From Bicyclus anynana (lineage: Eukaryota > Arthropoda > Insecta > Lepidoptera > Nymphalidae): DNA of 64,000 nt. The notes below the pieces were generated by a model. That model worked only from the letters and a program-made list of their open reading frames with translations. It made no database searches and was not told the origin of the DNA. The translations under genes were made by a program, and so were the position numbers. Positions within the stretch are counted from its first letter, which is position 1; every line of letters begins with the position of its first letter. The DNA lies in NCBI RefSeq assembly GCF_947172395.1, contig NC_069104.1:8459355-8523354 (forward strand), written 5' to 3'. Shown piece by piece: positions 11,601-21,917 of this stretch.

Positions 11601-14600
11601 AGATATACGAATTGGATGTAAACAGTTTAATTAATATCCGTGTAAGCTGTCAATGTCATGTAATATTGTCAAATGTCAATAATTGACGCAAGTTAATAAT
11701 TCAAATTGCAAAACGCCACGAACGCTACTACGCGAAGATCACTGACAACCTGTCAAGGTTTAAGTTATAAGAATGTTGCCATGATAAAAATTCTTAGTTA
11801 ATGTTGTCAGCTAATGAAAAAAATACATTTTATTTAATTAATTTAAAAAAAGAAATGCGGTTGATTGTATATTTTTTTAATAAATTGGGACTTGTCCTTT
11901 ACGCTACTCGACTAAACTGCTACAGTAGTCCAACAATCCTTAATGGCGTCCTGAACAGAGTGACACTGTTTCATTCGTTGCAGGTATCGTCGACTATCCG
12001 TATATTGTAGCACATTGTCCGCAGGCTCCGCTCGCACAAGTCCGCGGTGTCGCAGTCCGAGAGCGAGGAGCCGGCGCCCTCCACCTCTGGCGAGCAGCGG
12101 ACCTTCGAGACGCTGTCCTCCAGGTGACTTTAACCCACTTTTAAATAAGCAAAATCATCATTTCGACCTGTTTGTATGTAAATTTGAAAATTGTCTGTAT
12201 TGCATTGTATTTTTGTATAGATATGTTTGTCCCCCCATATGTCCTAAATTAGGATAAATTAGGATTGCAATTTATTTTAAGGTTCTTTAACAATGAAAAT
12301 GATAAACAAGAGCAATGATATTAGCCTGTCAGTATATATTTAGCAGTATAGTCTATGTAAGACAAAATATTAATTTGTACAAACGAAAAGGAGATTTAAA
12401 CCCACGTCTTAATAGACACGGGCATAAATTAGTTATTTCTGCGTATCGTCTCCAAAGAGTTAAAAAATCTTTTGTAGGTTTGGGTGTACTCTTCTATAAC
12501 AAGATCCCCAAGACTGTGATGGACTTGCCAATATGCACAACTTTAAGCAATGTGTTAAAAACATTTACTTAGTCGAGGTTAATACACTATTGATGAGTTC
12601 CTTTACGATAAAAGTGCCCAGAGGCCATTGGATCAGCTTCCACCTTCACACATGAAATAAAACTATAAGAATTTGTAATTGTTATCAATTGTAAATTGTA
12701 ATACTGTATGACTTTTTCATTTCAAAAGAGCAACTGTTGAGTTTCTTGCCGGTATCTTCTCAGCAGAACCTGCCTTCCGAACCGGTGGTAGAATCTTTAC
12801 AAATAGTCAACTGACGTGTCAAAAGTACTTGTAAATTGAGCCTACTTGAAATAAATGAATTTTGATTTTTTTTTTGGATCATAGACTTCAGACGTTTCTT
12901 TTTGAGGTTTGGGAGGGTCAGGATATGTCTACTTGAAGCTCACTGTAGTTAATTTGTTTTCACAGTGTAGGCAGCAGCGGCTCGTCGCTGAGCGAGAGCT
13001 GGGCGCGCCCGGCGCGTCCGCCCCCCGCGCCCCCTACGCCCGCCCGCAACCCGCTCTCGCAACTACTCGACAAGGTACTACTGCATCTACTCACTCGTTT
13101 GTTTGATCACACGGTGCACTAGCTTTTTTTTTTAATTTTCCATCTTATCCCCCCAAAAGTGACCATCATTTTAAAAATTTTAGAGTTTCAAAGTATTCCG
13201 GAAATCTTCAAGTGAAAAGCTAACGCTAACAGTAGTTTCGGAGAAAAACGGCATGGTTAATTGCCGTCTATTTGTTTAAATAACTCGAAGGCGATTTTTT
13301 TTTGAATTTAAAAAAAAAATATTTTTTTAAATCCTCTTTTAAATTTGAAGTACCTAGGTATAACACGATCAATTTTGAAAAAGTTGTTTTTTTACCCTAC
13401 TATATGTATAGTATGTTTATGAAATTATAAGTAAACGTTCTTTCCCCAGGTAGCCAAATGGCAACTAATACCGAGAGAGAATACAGAGCACCTTCCCTGT
13501 AGAGTGTATGGAGCCATCCATCTAGCGAGACTCTTTGGTAAATATACTAAATTCTGTTTTATGTTCGTATGTACTTAAATAAACCTTGAAAAATCTGTAT
13601 GTATGTCTGTATGTATCTTTATAACTATTACGCGGACCCGGTTAGGCTTAGCTTTGACTTATGTGCACTTCTTCCCTATCCCTATCCTACCCTACCATAT
13701 CCCTATCCTATCCTAGCCTACCCTGCCTCTACCCTAAGAATCCTATAGACGTCTTCTGGTTCTAAGCTACCTCCCCATTCATTTTCAGCTAAATTATTTT
13801 TTTTTATTCACATTTTACAATCTCACCTGATGGTAAGTGATGATGCAATCCATGAAAGAAACGGGCTAACTTGTTAGGAGGATGAAAATCCACACCCACT
13901 TGGCGGTACGTTTTTGTCGGTAGGGTGGTAACTAGGCACGGCCGAAGCCTCCCAACAGCCAGACCTGGACCAATTAAGAAAACCTCAATCGGCCCAGCCG
14001 GGGATCGAACCCAGGAACTCCGTCTTGTAAATCCACCGCGCATAAAACTGCGCCACGGAGGCCGATTCAGCCGTTATTGAGAACTAACATTCCTTTAATA
14101 AACATATATTGAAATAGGAGATAGCTTTTTGTCTGTTTATTATTATAAAAAGAAAAGCCGTAATAGCCCAGTGATATGATCTCTGCCTCCGATTCCGGGG
14201 GGTGTGGGTTCAAATCCGGTCCGGGGCATGCACCTCTAATTTTTCAGTTGTGTGCATTTTAAGAAATTAAATATCACGTGTCTCAAACGGTGAAGGAAAA
14301 CATCGTGAGGAAACCTGCATACCAGGGAATTTTCTTAATTCTCTGCGTGTGTGAAGTCTGCCAATCCGTATTGGGCCAGCGTGGTGGACTATTGGCCTAA
14401 CCCCTCTCATTCTGAGACTCGAACTCAGCAGTGAGCCGAATATGGGTTGGTGACGATATAAGAAAAAGATAAATTCTTATATATTAACTAACCGATGTGT
14501 TCACTTTACAGTAAAACTGCCTGATTTCTTGAACGCGACGCAGATGCCCGACTTCAAATTGAAACTTATATTGAAACACATAGACATGTTTGTACAGTGA

Positions 14601-14643
14601 GTATTGCAACATTTATAATTGATATTTTACCTTTAGACTTGAC

Positions 14644-14678
<35 letters not shown>

Positions 14679-16713
14679 TATCATTATCATCATCATCATC
14701 ATCATCATATCAGCCTATGGACGTCCACTGCAGGACATAAGACTTCCAAACATCACGATACTGAGCCACCTGCATCCAGCGAATCCCTGCGACTCGCTTG
14801 ATGTCGTCAGTCCATCTGGTGGGGGGTCGGCCAACACTGCGCTTACTAGTGCGGGGTCGCCATTCCGGCACTTTGGGACCCCAACGTCCATCGGCTCTTC
14901 GAACTATGTGCCCCGCCCATTGCCACTTCAGCTTCGCAACTCGCTCAGCTATGTCGGTTCGTCTGCGGATCTCCTCATTTCTGATTCGATCACGAAGAGA
15001 AACGCTAAGCATAGCTCCCTGCATCGCCCGCTGAATGACTTTGAGCTTTCTAATAAAGCCCATAGTTAGCGAACAAGTTTCGGATCTGTAGGTCATCACT
15101 GGCAACACGCACTGTTCAAAGACTTTCGTCTTCAGGCACTGAGGAATTTCGGACGAAAAGATGTCGCGGAGTTTCCCAAACGCTGCCCAGACGAGCTGGA
15201 TTCGGCGATTTACCTCTTTCTCAAAATTGGACCTACCTAACTGGACTGTGTGTCCTAGGTATATATATTCGTCTATGATTTCAAACGCAGAGTCCTCAAT
15301 AATTGGGTGAAGCGGTACATGACCATTAGACATGATCTTCGTCTTACTCATGTTCATTTTAAGCCCATACACATTGAGAAACTCTGCTGTGGTCGTTGAG
15401 CATGGTACTTTGACGCGTTTGTTGAAGACTGCAATCTCATTGCTTGCCTCTCCTCCATGAGCTTGTGTGTATGTTCCGAGAACTTGTTGGTTCTTTTTGT
15501 ACGGTGGTTTTTGAAGAACTTAAACCCGACCGTATGGACAGTTTCCACAAGCCTGTTGTTTACATCGTCCACAGCAACGCAATCTGCTAGGCAATCGAAG
15601 CGGTTCTGTAACTCCAGTTGAAAACTCTCAGGGGTTTGGATTTGGGCACCAGTAGGTGGGAGCGTAGATTTCACCAGTTTATACCGTTCCAGCTGTAAGT
15701 TGATATTCATCGTGCCTCTTACTGGGACTGTTTGTTTTTGGCTGTATCCATAAAAGGTTGATGCCCAAAGAATGACCACGCTGGGCATGCGGGTTGGTCA
15801 TTCGCAATCCTAGGCATCTCGCACAGCCGTCGCTGCTCACCGGTCTGTGATACTTATGAAGTCTAACTGAATTGAAATGGTTATACCGCCATTTACCGGT
15901 CGCCAGAGCCTCCTCGGTCCATCTGCAGGGTGCACCACGAGCAGGTGAGGTTGGCAGTTAAGGAGGCTGATTGGTACTAACCTCCCTCTTACACCAGCTA
16001 AAGAGGTAAACTCACACATCGAAAATATTTAACACCAATAAATATATCCTGTGTCCTTACACTTAAAAACTATAAAAGCTATACATTTAAATAGTAATAC
16101 AAACACGTGTAATTTTAACAGAATGAAACATCGATTCTATAGACGCAGTTTGACTGAAATATTAGCTAACAATAAGTTTGAAGTTTAGTACATCAAGTGT
16201 GTTAGTGACGTCACAAAATGGACGTCAGCAATTTTGACGTTTGAAAATTTTTAAAAAATAAGTAATATTTATGTTAAGTTTTTTAAAAAATCCTACTTCA
16301 TCATCATCTCCTTACCCTTATCCCACTTAAGTGGGGTCGGAAAAATATGTCAATCTTTTCCATTCGTCTCTATTACTCGTTAACTCATCATCCACTCCTT
16401 TTACACACATGTCCTCTTTCACACAATCCAACCATCTGTTCTTTGGCCTTCCTCTCCTCTTATGTCCTTCCACTTGCACATTCAACATTTTCCTAGTAAT
16501 ATGACTTTCCTCCCTACGCATTTTTTAATAAATCCTTAACTTTTATTGATTGATATCGATATATTTCGGACCCTTATTCCATGTACTATACCAAATATTG
16601 TTTATATTAAATTTGATATGAGTCAACTACCCTATTCCAGGTACCTGGACGAGCACAACGAATGGTTCGGAGAAATGTTCTACATCACAGACGGCGTGTC
16701 GCGTTCACACTGA
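2631..16713 (+). CDS. msl-3: male-specific lethal 3 homologue, MRG-domain part (5' exons missing)
   Basis: MSL3 is the MRG-domain subunit of the MSL complex, which targets MOF acetylation of H4K16 on active chromatin. Nine exons join in frame: 2631-2819, 9026-9151, 9612-9790, 9963-10302, 12025-12123, 12966-13074, 13450-13537, 14512-14596 and 16641-16713 (stop TGA). Every junction is GT-AG and the phases fit, giving about 429 codons. The first two exons carry the start of the MRG domain (LVVKRGRLSRLPASP, then REVADGLRVYFDFIL and HLLYKQEADQYFEF). The last three carry its end (WQLIPRE, GAIHLARLFVKLPDFL, LKLILKHIDMFVQYLDEHNEWF). Between them is a long acidic, low-complexity insertion, as MSL3 proteins, unlike MRG15, have within the MRG domain. 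The chromodomain exons should lie left of the window. I favour MSL3 over MRG15 because of this split domain. The splice sites are read by eye, without transcript evidence. Confidence 0.9.
2985..3200. repeat. short inverted repeats with GCCATCTAG core
   Basis: The motif CGCCATCTAGT and its complement ACTAGATGGCG recur here (near 2991, 3031, 3070), and diverged forms (GTCAACAGATGGCG) lie near 3182. The copies form an imperfect hairpin cluster. A related hairpin with GCCATCTAC / GTAGATGGC lies at 56069-56114 in a KCMF1 intron, which suggests a small dispersed foldback element. Confidence 0.45.
3715..8812 (-). mobile_element. complete autonomous Helitron (copy 2)
   Basis: A full Helitron of about 5.1 kb on the minus strand. 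Its 5' end is TC at 8812-8811 preceded by A (complement of 8813), followed by TATATATATAAAAA. Its 3' end is CTAG at 3715-3718 followed by T (complement of 3714). Insertion between A and T without target duplication is the Helitron rule. It carries one gene with two small introns and no visible lesion, so it may still be mobile. It lies antisense within the 2820-9025 intron of msl-3. Confidence 0.93.
3849..8403 (-). CDS. Helitron RepHel transposase (rolling-circle nuclease plus Pif1-like helicase)
   Basis: Three exons on the minus strand, 8403-7864, 7756-7261 and 7180-3849, join in frame through GT-AG introns of 107 and 80 nt to give 1455 aa. The junctions read PTFK-IQGQIYH and DPRTG-LHIQKKVSAMNF, which restores the usual Helitron text. 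The second Met (MPPARRANIGRRTRN) is as likely a start as the first. Exon 1 has a Cys-rich zinc-finger-like segment (CPHCDAANFPGETPGMCC). The HUH nuclease motif HAHILIW is near residue 530 and the two-tyrosine motif YICKYVNK near 670. The helicase follows, with Walker A GGTGKT near 1030, WDECTM, GDFRQTLP, and NKAQGQTL with ACSRVG near the C-terminus. The protein nicks and unwinds DNA for rolling-circle transposition. All key residues are present, so the gene looks functional. Confidence 0.92.
9287..9450 (+). mobile_element. SINE family A fragment
   Basis: The 3' body of the tRNA-derived SINE seen complete at 27601-27920 and 29236-29573. Shared blocks include TTTAGCGTTCCGGTACGAT, CCTAACAAGTTAGCCCGCTT and the CACTTACCAT to GTAGTCGAGGGCTAA end. 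The tRNA head is missing. It sits in an msl-3 intron. Confidence 0.75.
9455..9585 (+). mobile_element. SINE family B 3' fragment
   Basis: Matches the 3' half of the SINE at 14156-14470, including GTGTGGAAACCTGCATA..., GAAGTCTGCCAATCCG and GGGCCAGCGTGGTGGACTA. It lies directly after a family A fragment. Confidence 0.65.
9990..10215 (+). repeat. 30-bp coding tandem repeat in the msl-3 acidic exon
   Basis: Inside exon 9963-10302 a roughly 30-bp unit repeats about six to seven times and encodes variants of EAEADKAEGD. It makes a Glu/Ala/Lys-rich, highly charged segment within the insertion that splits the MRG domain. The frame is kept because the unit is a multiple of three. Confidence 0.8.
10303..12024 (+). 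other. msl-3 intron, no recognised element
   Basis: AT-rich intron between the acidic exon and the exon at 12025. I see no exon-like stretch and no clear repeat family in it. Confidence 0.5.
12340..12875 (+). mobile_element. LINE 3' end fragment (CR1/Jockey-like)
   Basis: A short frame near 12370-12572 reads RLNRHGHKLVISAYRLQRVK... and VLFYNKIPKTVMDLP, the usual C-terminal end of insect non-LTR reverse transcriptases. It is followed by a 3' UTR with the block GTTTCTTGCCGGTATCTTCT and a tail ending AATGAATTTTGA plus a T run near 12864-12875. The 5' part is absent. It sits sense in an msl-3 intron. The clade is uncertain. Confidence 0.6.
13075..13449 (+). other. msl-3 intron, no recognised element
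   Basis: AT-rich with T and A runs. Nothing recognisable before the polypyrimidine tract and acceptor at 13448-13449. Confidence 0.5.
13797..14064 (-). mobile_element. SINE family A copy, minus strand
   Basis: Near full length on the minus strand. The tRNA-like head is at the right end (A-box-like GGCGCAG near 14050 and B box GGGTTCGATCCCC near 14005), followed by the family body and a T run at 13797-13805 that is the A tail of the element. It sits in an msl-3 intron. Confidence 0.8.
14156..14470 (+). mobile_element. SINE family B copy
   Basis: A tRNA-derived SINE. The head holds an A-box-like TAGCCCAGTGATATG and the B box GGTTCAAATCC at 14207-14217. It is followed by a body with TTTTCAGTTGTGTGCATTTT and the shared 3' block GTCTGCCAATCCG...GGGCCAGCGTGGTGG. 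Related copies lie at 58272-58532 and 24705-24815 (both minus). Confidence 0.75.
14640..16030 (-). mobile_element. RTE-like LINE remnant with internal deletion
   Basis: On the minus strand, frames 15788-15354 and 15372-14710 match an RTE-type ORF. The first is a linker region with no endonuclease. The second is the C-terminal part with NMSKTKIMSNG, YIYLGHTVQLG and AKLKWQWAGHIVRR, then RWTDDIKRVAG. The endonuclease and most of the reverse transcriptase are missing, so the copy is internally deleted and frameshifted. The 3' end is the block around CAGTGGACGTCCATAGGCTG (minus strand) followed by a (ATG)n tail, seen on the plus strand as (ATC)n at 14647-14706. It lies antisense in the last msl-3 intron. 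Confidence 0.8.
16290..16530 (-). mobile_element. RTE-like LINE 3' fragment
   Basis: The minus-strand frame 16521-16327 reads EGHKRRGRPKNRWLDCVKED and ends in DEWKRLTYFSDPT. This is the C-terminal tail typical of RTE-related reverse transcriptases, unlike the copy at 14640. It lies in the last msl-3 intron. Confidence 0.6.
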
Positions 16714-16796
16714 GAGCGAATGTTTGACACTTGTTGATCCTTCAGAGATTATGTACAGAGCTTTAACGAGGGGCTCAATAGTACGACTTAGTTTGT

Positions 16797-16953
16797 ATAT
16801 ACGCAGTGGCGTGCACAAAATCTTCAACTAGAGCATGCACTATACGTACAAATCGTACAAAATGTTCTACAATACGTCTTTCAGACAGGTTTAACGACTC
16901 ATAAGGGTAGGCAGGGCATGTTTGCATATAAGAAGTGCACGCCACTGTATATA
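16797..16953. mobile_element. 157-bp MITE with AGTGGCGTGCAC ends
   Basis: Terminal inverted repeats of about 18 bp (TATACGCAGTGGCGTGCAC and its near-complement) bound the element, which starts about 84 bp after the msl-3 stop and so probably lies in the 3' UTR. A related copy lies at 61318-61440. Confidence 0.7.
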
Positions 16954-16995
16954 TGCTGTTGAGCTTGAGTTACAATGGGATGGGATGGCACACCT

Positions 16996-17600
16996 ATAAT
17001 AGGGATGATGACATTTTCTTTTAAATTGTATATAAATTAGGAGTATTAAGTAAAGCAATTTTGTAAAAGTAACAGGGTATCTGCAACCATTACTTTAAAC
17101 AGGATTTTAAGGGTCATATTTGCATCTCTGCCACGGATCACTTAAAAATGCTCCATACTAAATGTCACAAAAGAATGACGTCATCGATCAAAGTGAGTAT
17201 TAAATTTGTATGCGCGTTCAAACACAGCTACAAATACCTTTTTTTATTTGTCCGTTTATGTTTATATAGTTTTAATATAGTAAAAAAATGTCACATTGAA
17301 TGTAAGGAAGCTAAAAATGTATGAATTTTGTTAATAAACTGTTCTATTTTAAATCTGCTTCCCGTCATATTACGTCATTTACTTGTATCATGACAATATC
17401 TAAATCTATAACTTGGTTTGTTAAGGTTTGTTTCCTGTCATGATACGTCAATGTGCCCACGTATCATGACGTAGTATCATGACACTTATTAAGACCAATA
17501 TTAAAAATTGCTATCAATTAATTAATTAATATTGACCTTATTTACCCGAATGTCTCCTAAAATCAATAATTCATTAAAACCTTGTCATCATCCCTATTAT
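16996..17600. mobile_element. 605-bp inverted-repeat element with TAGGGATGATGAC ends
   Basis: Exact 17-bp terminal inverted repeats, ATAATAGGGATGATGAC at 16996-17012 and its complement at 17584-17600. There is no transposase frame. A diverged copy in the opposite orientation fills 24814-25242 in a HAT1 intron and shares the blocks TTCGGGTAAATAAGGTCAAT and TAAAGCAATTTTGTAAAAG. The AATAAA at 17333-17338, inside it, is the first canonical poly(A) signal after msl-3. Confidence 0.7.
17333..17338 (+). terminator. possible msl-3 polyadenylation signal
   Basis: First AATAAA seen on the plus strand after the msl-3 stop codon, about 620 bp downstream. It lies inside a MITE, so the signal would be transposon-derived. 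No transcript end is known. Confidence 0.35.
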
Positions 17601-18100
17601 ATTGTCAATATGTTGACAAATAGCGGACGCCCTGAAAAGAAAGAAAGAAAAACTTTAGTTATAAGTAATGCAACACATCACAATATTAAATTATAAAAAT
17701 TTTATTGATTTTACCTGCGATTTTACCCTCATAGTACCGGTTCCCGTGAACACGGGGATATAATAAACGACACTCGCGAATAACGTGGCTTTCTATGGGT
17801 AAAATAATTTTCAAAATCGGTTCAATAGACAAATTACCCACTACAACATCACAAACTTTAGCTGTATATAATATTAGTTGTCAGGTTGATTTAAGTTAAA
17901 GCATACGCCGAACTGTGCAAATTTAATACAATAGGAATATTGTTATAGTCTGCATTCTTTATGAGGTCTCCGAAATAAGGTGATGTACAAAAAAAGACGC
18001 GTGAGGAGACTTCGGGTCACCGCGCCCCTGCGAAACCTGTGATACCTAAAATCTTATATTGCGGAACTCTACTCATTTGTTTAATTCAAGCGTATTTTAA
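17601..18100. other. intergenic stretch with Helitron-like debris
   Basis: The part 17720-17870 contains GTTCCCGTGAACACGGGGAT, similar in style to the 3' region of the short Helitrons at 46724 and 47010, but no clean ends. The rest is unrecognised. Confidence 0.35.
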
Positions 18101-18600
18101 TTCATTTATTTAGTTTCGTGACGAAAAAAGTATAGTGGACATGAAAATATTATTCACGATATTGTGTCGCATAAAATTTCGAGGAATCATGTAGGCTTGC
18201 ATATCTCGATACGAAATAAAGACAAATGTCGACCAATAGCGACGCAATCCAAAGTATCGCTCTCTCTTTCGTTGCGTAAGGACGTAAGAGAAGGATATTA
18301 CTCCGCCGCTATCGGTCGACAATATGAATTTTTCAAATCTACAGATATGTTATGCCTACTAAAACGTAAAACCATTGTTTCTTTTAAAAACGCATGTAGT
18401 TGACAATAATATTTAAAATTTTAATAATTGTGAAATTCATTATTCAATATTTTCTATTTATTATTCAATGTATATTTTTCGTCCTTTCTTCATTCGTATT
18501 ATGTGTCGTCCGAGCAATGTTTAAAGGTAATAACTCATTAGAGCCACCTTGCATTGGTTTACCTCGCCATAGCTTGCAAGTGAGGCGATTTGGTGCTATT
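18100..18600. repeat. dispersed repeat, copy 1
   Basis: Shares a series of blocks in the same order with 20070-20345: TATAGTG(G/C)ACATGAAAAT, then TGTAGTTGACAATAATA, then AACTCATTAGAGCCAC and GCTTGCAAG(T/C)GAGGCGA. A third weak piece lies near 19345-19400. The family is unknown. Confidence 0.55.
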
Positions 18601-18654
18601 TAGTACGAGATCCGTTATTAGAAGTATATACTCATACTCATCTGTTACTCATGT

Positions 18655-18836
18655 ACTCATCTGTTATTTAATTGTAATTAGAAATAAATGATAGATAATA
18701 TTCACCCTGACTCGTTGCACATAGGTTGCCTAGTTAAATTGTGACCAAACGATGAAAAAATATTAGCTAATTAATTAATTTCAATTGAAGTCAGGGTGAA
18801 TAATATCTATCATTTATATCTAAATAACAGATGAGT
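18655..18836. mobile_element. 182-bp foldback MITE
   Basis: Long terminal inverted repeats of about 47 bp: CTCATCTGTTATTTA near 18655 and its complement ending at 18836, with inner arms ATTCACCCTGACT / AGTCAGGGTGAAT. The loop is AT-rich. No coding frame. Confidence 0.7.
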
Positions 18837-18850
18837 GTCTATATTTCTAA

Positions 18851-19302
18851 CTAGCGGACGCCCGCGACTTCGTCTGCGTGAAACCCTAATACTACCCCTA
18901 CCCCTACCTTACACCTACCCTACCCCGTCCCTACCCCTACCCAAACCCTAACCTACCCCTACCCTACCAAGCGACGGCGACGGAAGCTTAAAAAATGGAG
19001 TAACTTCTCCCGTTTTCTCAACATTTCCCTTCACTGCTCTGCTTCTATTGATCGTAGCGTGATGAAAAGTATACTATAACCTGCCCAGGAGTATGAAGAA
19101 TAATTGTACCAAGTTTCGTTAAAATCCGTCTAGTAGTTTTTGTTTCTATAAAGAACATACAGACAGACAGACAGACAGACAAAAATTTTACTGATTGCAT
19201 TTTTGGCATCAGTATCGACCACTAATCACCCCCTGATAGTTATTTTGGAAATATATTTCATGTACAGAATTGACCTCTCTACAGATTTATTATAAGTATA
19301 GA
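18851..19302 (-). mobile_element. non-autonomous Helitron, 452 bp
   Basis: Minus strand: 5' TC at 19302-19301 preceded by A, and 3' GGGCGTCCGCTAG ending at 18851 followed by T. The interior carries (GACA)n near 19155-19180 and C-rich CCTACCC runs near 18892-18965. The same family lies at 53245-53642 on the other strand. Confidence 0.8.
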
Positions 19303-20069
19303 TAACGTAAGTAATATATTAAATGTCGGACTTTGTATAGTAAAGGTCATAACTCTTTTGAACCACCTAGCACCGCCTCGCCTCTTGACAGCTTGCATAT
19401 CGTCTATCGTCATACCCCTGTAGCACACGGAGACTTGTAGTTATGCAGTTCGTCTATATTTTGGTGGACAAAATGATCGGGACCTTTTTTTGTCGACGGG
19501 AATATTGTTATCTGTGTGTCAATTACAATTTAACCCTAAAAGCGAAGTTTTTAAGTCCATTTAGACATATCAGGGACTAAGGCAAACCGCACAAGTCAGT
19601 CTTTTTACCTCCTCGCCACCTCTCCCGCTGTTATCATACCCTGCACATTAATACTGCGCGAAGGACTGAGTTTTGCGATTTGTCTGTAAGTATGTTGCTT
19701 TTACACAATTTGATATTTTAATATCCTTAAATGTAAAGAAACTAATTGTTGTTAAAATAATGTTGTAGTCAATCTATTCCGGGTATATAACTGAAGGTTT
19801 GTTACATTACCCGCGCTACAAACGTTCAGTTTTAACTACGCAGTTTTAATTGTACAGTTTTATCTAATCGTAATTTCAATCAAAACCAGTAGGACTAACT
19901 AACAGACACTACATACATACGATTTAACTGAAGCGTTCGACTGCTCAGTTAAATTTGGACGTCTATGGCACGAAATAAACAATGTCCCTTCAGTTTTACT
20001 CCAACTGTTAGTCAACTATTTACTATCAAACGCTTGTCTACACACCACTCGTTTTAAGCCTAACAGACT
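19303..20069. other. intergenic stretch, unrecognised
   Basis: No gene is seen. A weak third piece of the dispersed repeat (AAAGGTCATAACTC..., 19345-19400) is present; the rest is unassigned. Confidence 0.4.
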
Positions 20070-20345
20070 TCCAAAACGAAAAATTATAGTGCACATGAAA
20101 ATTTCATTTGCAATCCTCAATCGAAACAAATAATATTGAGGAAATAAGGGAACTTGATCTAGAGATGAATCGTATTTTAAAAACCTTGTGTAGTTGACAA
20201 TAATAATTTAATAATTTTGGAATTTATTATTCTGTGTATATTTTTGTAATGTGTTGTCCAAGCAATGTTTTAAAGTTGTAACTCATTAGAGCCACTCTGC
20301 ACCGCTTCACCTCGCTATAACTTGCAAGCGAGGCGATACGAAGTT
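20070..20345. repeat. dispersed repeat, copy 2
   Basis: Diverged direct copy of the repeat at 18100-18600, with the same block order. Confidence 0.55.
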
Positions 20346-20391
20346 CATGTAGTTGTATGTCAATAGATGTCCATCTATAGAATACTAACCG

Positions 20392-20462
20392 TATGGCCTA
20401 GTTCGGACTACTTTAGTCGAGTACAAACGATTTACTAAAATACTAAAGTACGGCCTATAAGG
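20392..20462. mobile_element. small foldback element with GGCCTAGT end
   Basis: Begins TATGGCCTAGTTCGGACTAC and closes with AGTACGGCC. A related but longer copy at 39500-39607 shares GGCCTAGT, TTTAGTCGAGTA and AGTAGTCCGAACTAGGCC as inverted ends. Non-coding. Confidence 0.5.
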
Positions 20463-20544
20463 CGAAGTGCTTGGTACGTAGTGACACTAATGAGCTATGA
20501 GACTTAAGCTTATTTAATTCTATTTTACATTACATTACTGCAAC

Positions 20545-21190
20545 ATTTTAATGTTTTTGACATGATTGATATTGATTTGAATACAAAATATTATGTATTA
20601 CATTATTTTTTATTTGTAGTGCAAAATAAAAAAAAAATATTCATTGTTTATTTTGGAGGTCTTGAATTATTACTCTATGTATTTTACCTATGACGTTTTA
20701 ATGTTTTTGACATAATGGATATTCAAATACAAAATGTTATGAACCTATTACATTATTTTTTATTTGCAGTGTAGGTATATCAATATAAATAAATTATTCA
20801 TTTTTTTTTATTTTGGAGCTCATAAATTAAATGTATTTTACCAAAGACGTTTTAGTTTTTGACTCAGAATATAGAAAACTCCAGAAGGTGTGTTCGCGCA
20901 TATTATTGAAGCCGTTTTTTCTCTAACTAACTACTCTTTTTTGGTGTAATTTCACGAACAAGCTATTAGTCACTCTTTGTATGCCGTGTTGTGTGATGTG
21001 CTATAAAAGGTACATTTTTTGGTGACAACAATGCTTTATAATGATGGCCGAACGTGGCTTCTGGTGTTTTCTGTAGTCTGAGGTTTTTGACATTATTGAT
21101 ATTGATTCGAATACAAAATATTATGTATTACATTATTTTATATTTGCAATTTAAAGAATTTTTAATAAATTACTGATTGTTTATTTTGGA
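20545..21190. repeat. degenerate tandem repeat, about 140-150 bp unit
   Basis: The sequence TTTTTGACAT...GATATT...ACAAAAT.TTATG...ATTACATTATTTT recurs near 20553, 20705 and 21085, each time followed by TTTATTTTGGAG (near 20649, 20808 and 21180). The third unit is separated from the second by unrelated sequence. Confidence 0.6.
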
Positions 21191-21917
21191 GCCATCAAAC
21201 TCCTATTAAAAAGTGAATGCACAATCAGCGACCACAAAAAACGTCCCCACTCAATGAGTGCCAAACACAACTTCTTGGCACTCAATTCAAGTAGTCGCAT
21301 TTGCAAATTCAAACTTAAACTCAATCTTTAAGGTTGAATTTGCTCTGAATTTGCGATATAGAGAGAATATTGGACTATATTTAAAGGCCTTTAGGTGTAA
21401 TTTTCTTTACCAAGAATTCTAAAACTGACAAAGCAAAATTGGCCAGTTTTTAAGTGAATTTTTTACATGATTGTGCGTCGTTTTATTATAAGAGGTCAAT
21501 GTTTGGAGCTCTTAAATTATATGTACTAAAGACGTCATTCGCATTTCGTCAGCCTCAAGTAACCCGCTGCGGTACCTACGACATTGTTAAATTAATTTAC
21601 GATAATAAGAAGTATGTCGTGTTGCAATAATGATAGTTGTTGCACTTTTTATCCAGTACAAAATGTAAATACTAGATCTTGTTATATAAGTAGATTTTTC
21701 TACTGATCGATCTTGTAATTTTTAAGTTTAGGGATCTCAGTCAAAGCTCACATATTTTTATAATAATACAAAAAAAAAATAAACCATTGTGATGACTATC
21801 GGTTTTTTTATTTATTATCCCAACAACAAAGCTTGTATACTAGCTTTTTTATCCTTTCCATCTAAAAACCTTAGCTGAGAATAGCATTGTAGTGCAAATG
21901 GTTAATTAGGGTACGCA
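21191..21917. other. intergenic stretch, unrecognised
   Basis: AT-rich. A block with AATTCAA.C.GTC.CATTTGCAAATTCAA (21282-21312) recurs near 26926-26955 in a HAT1 intron, so part of it is a dispersed repeat. No gene is seen. Confidence 0.4.
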
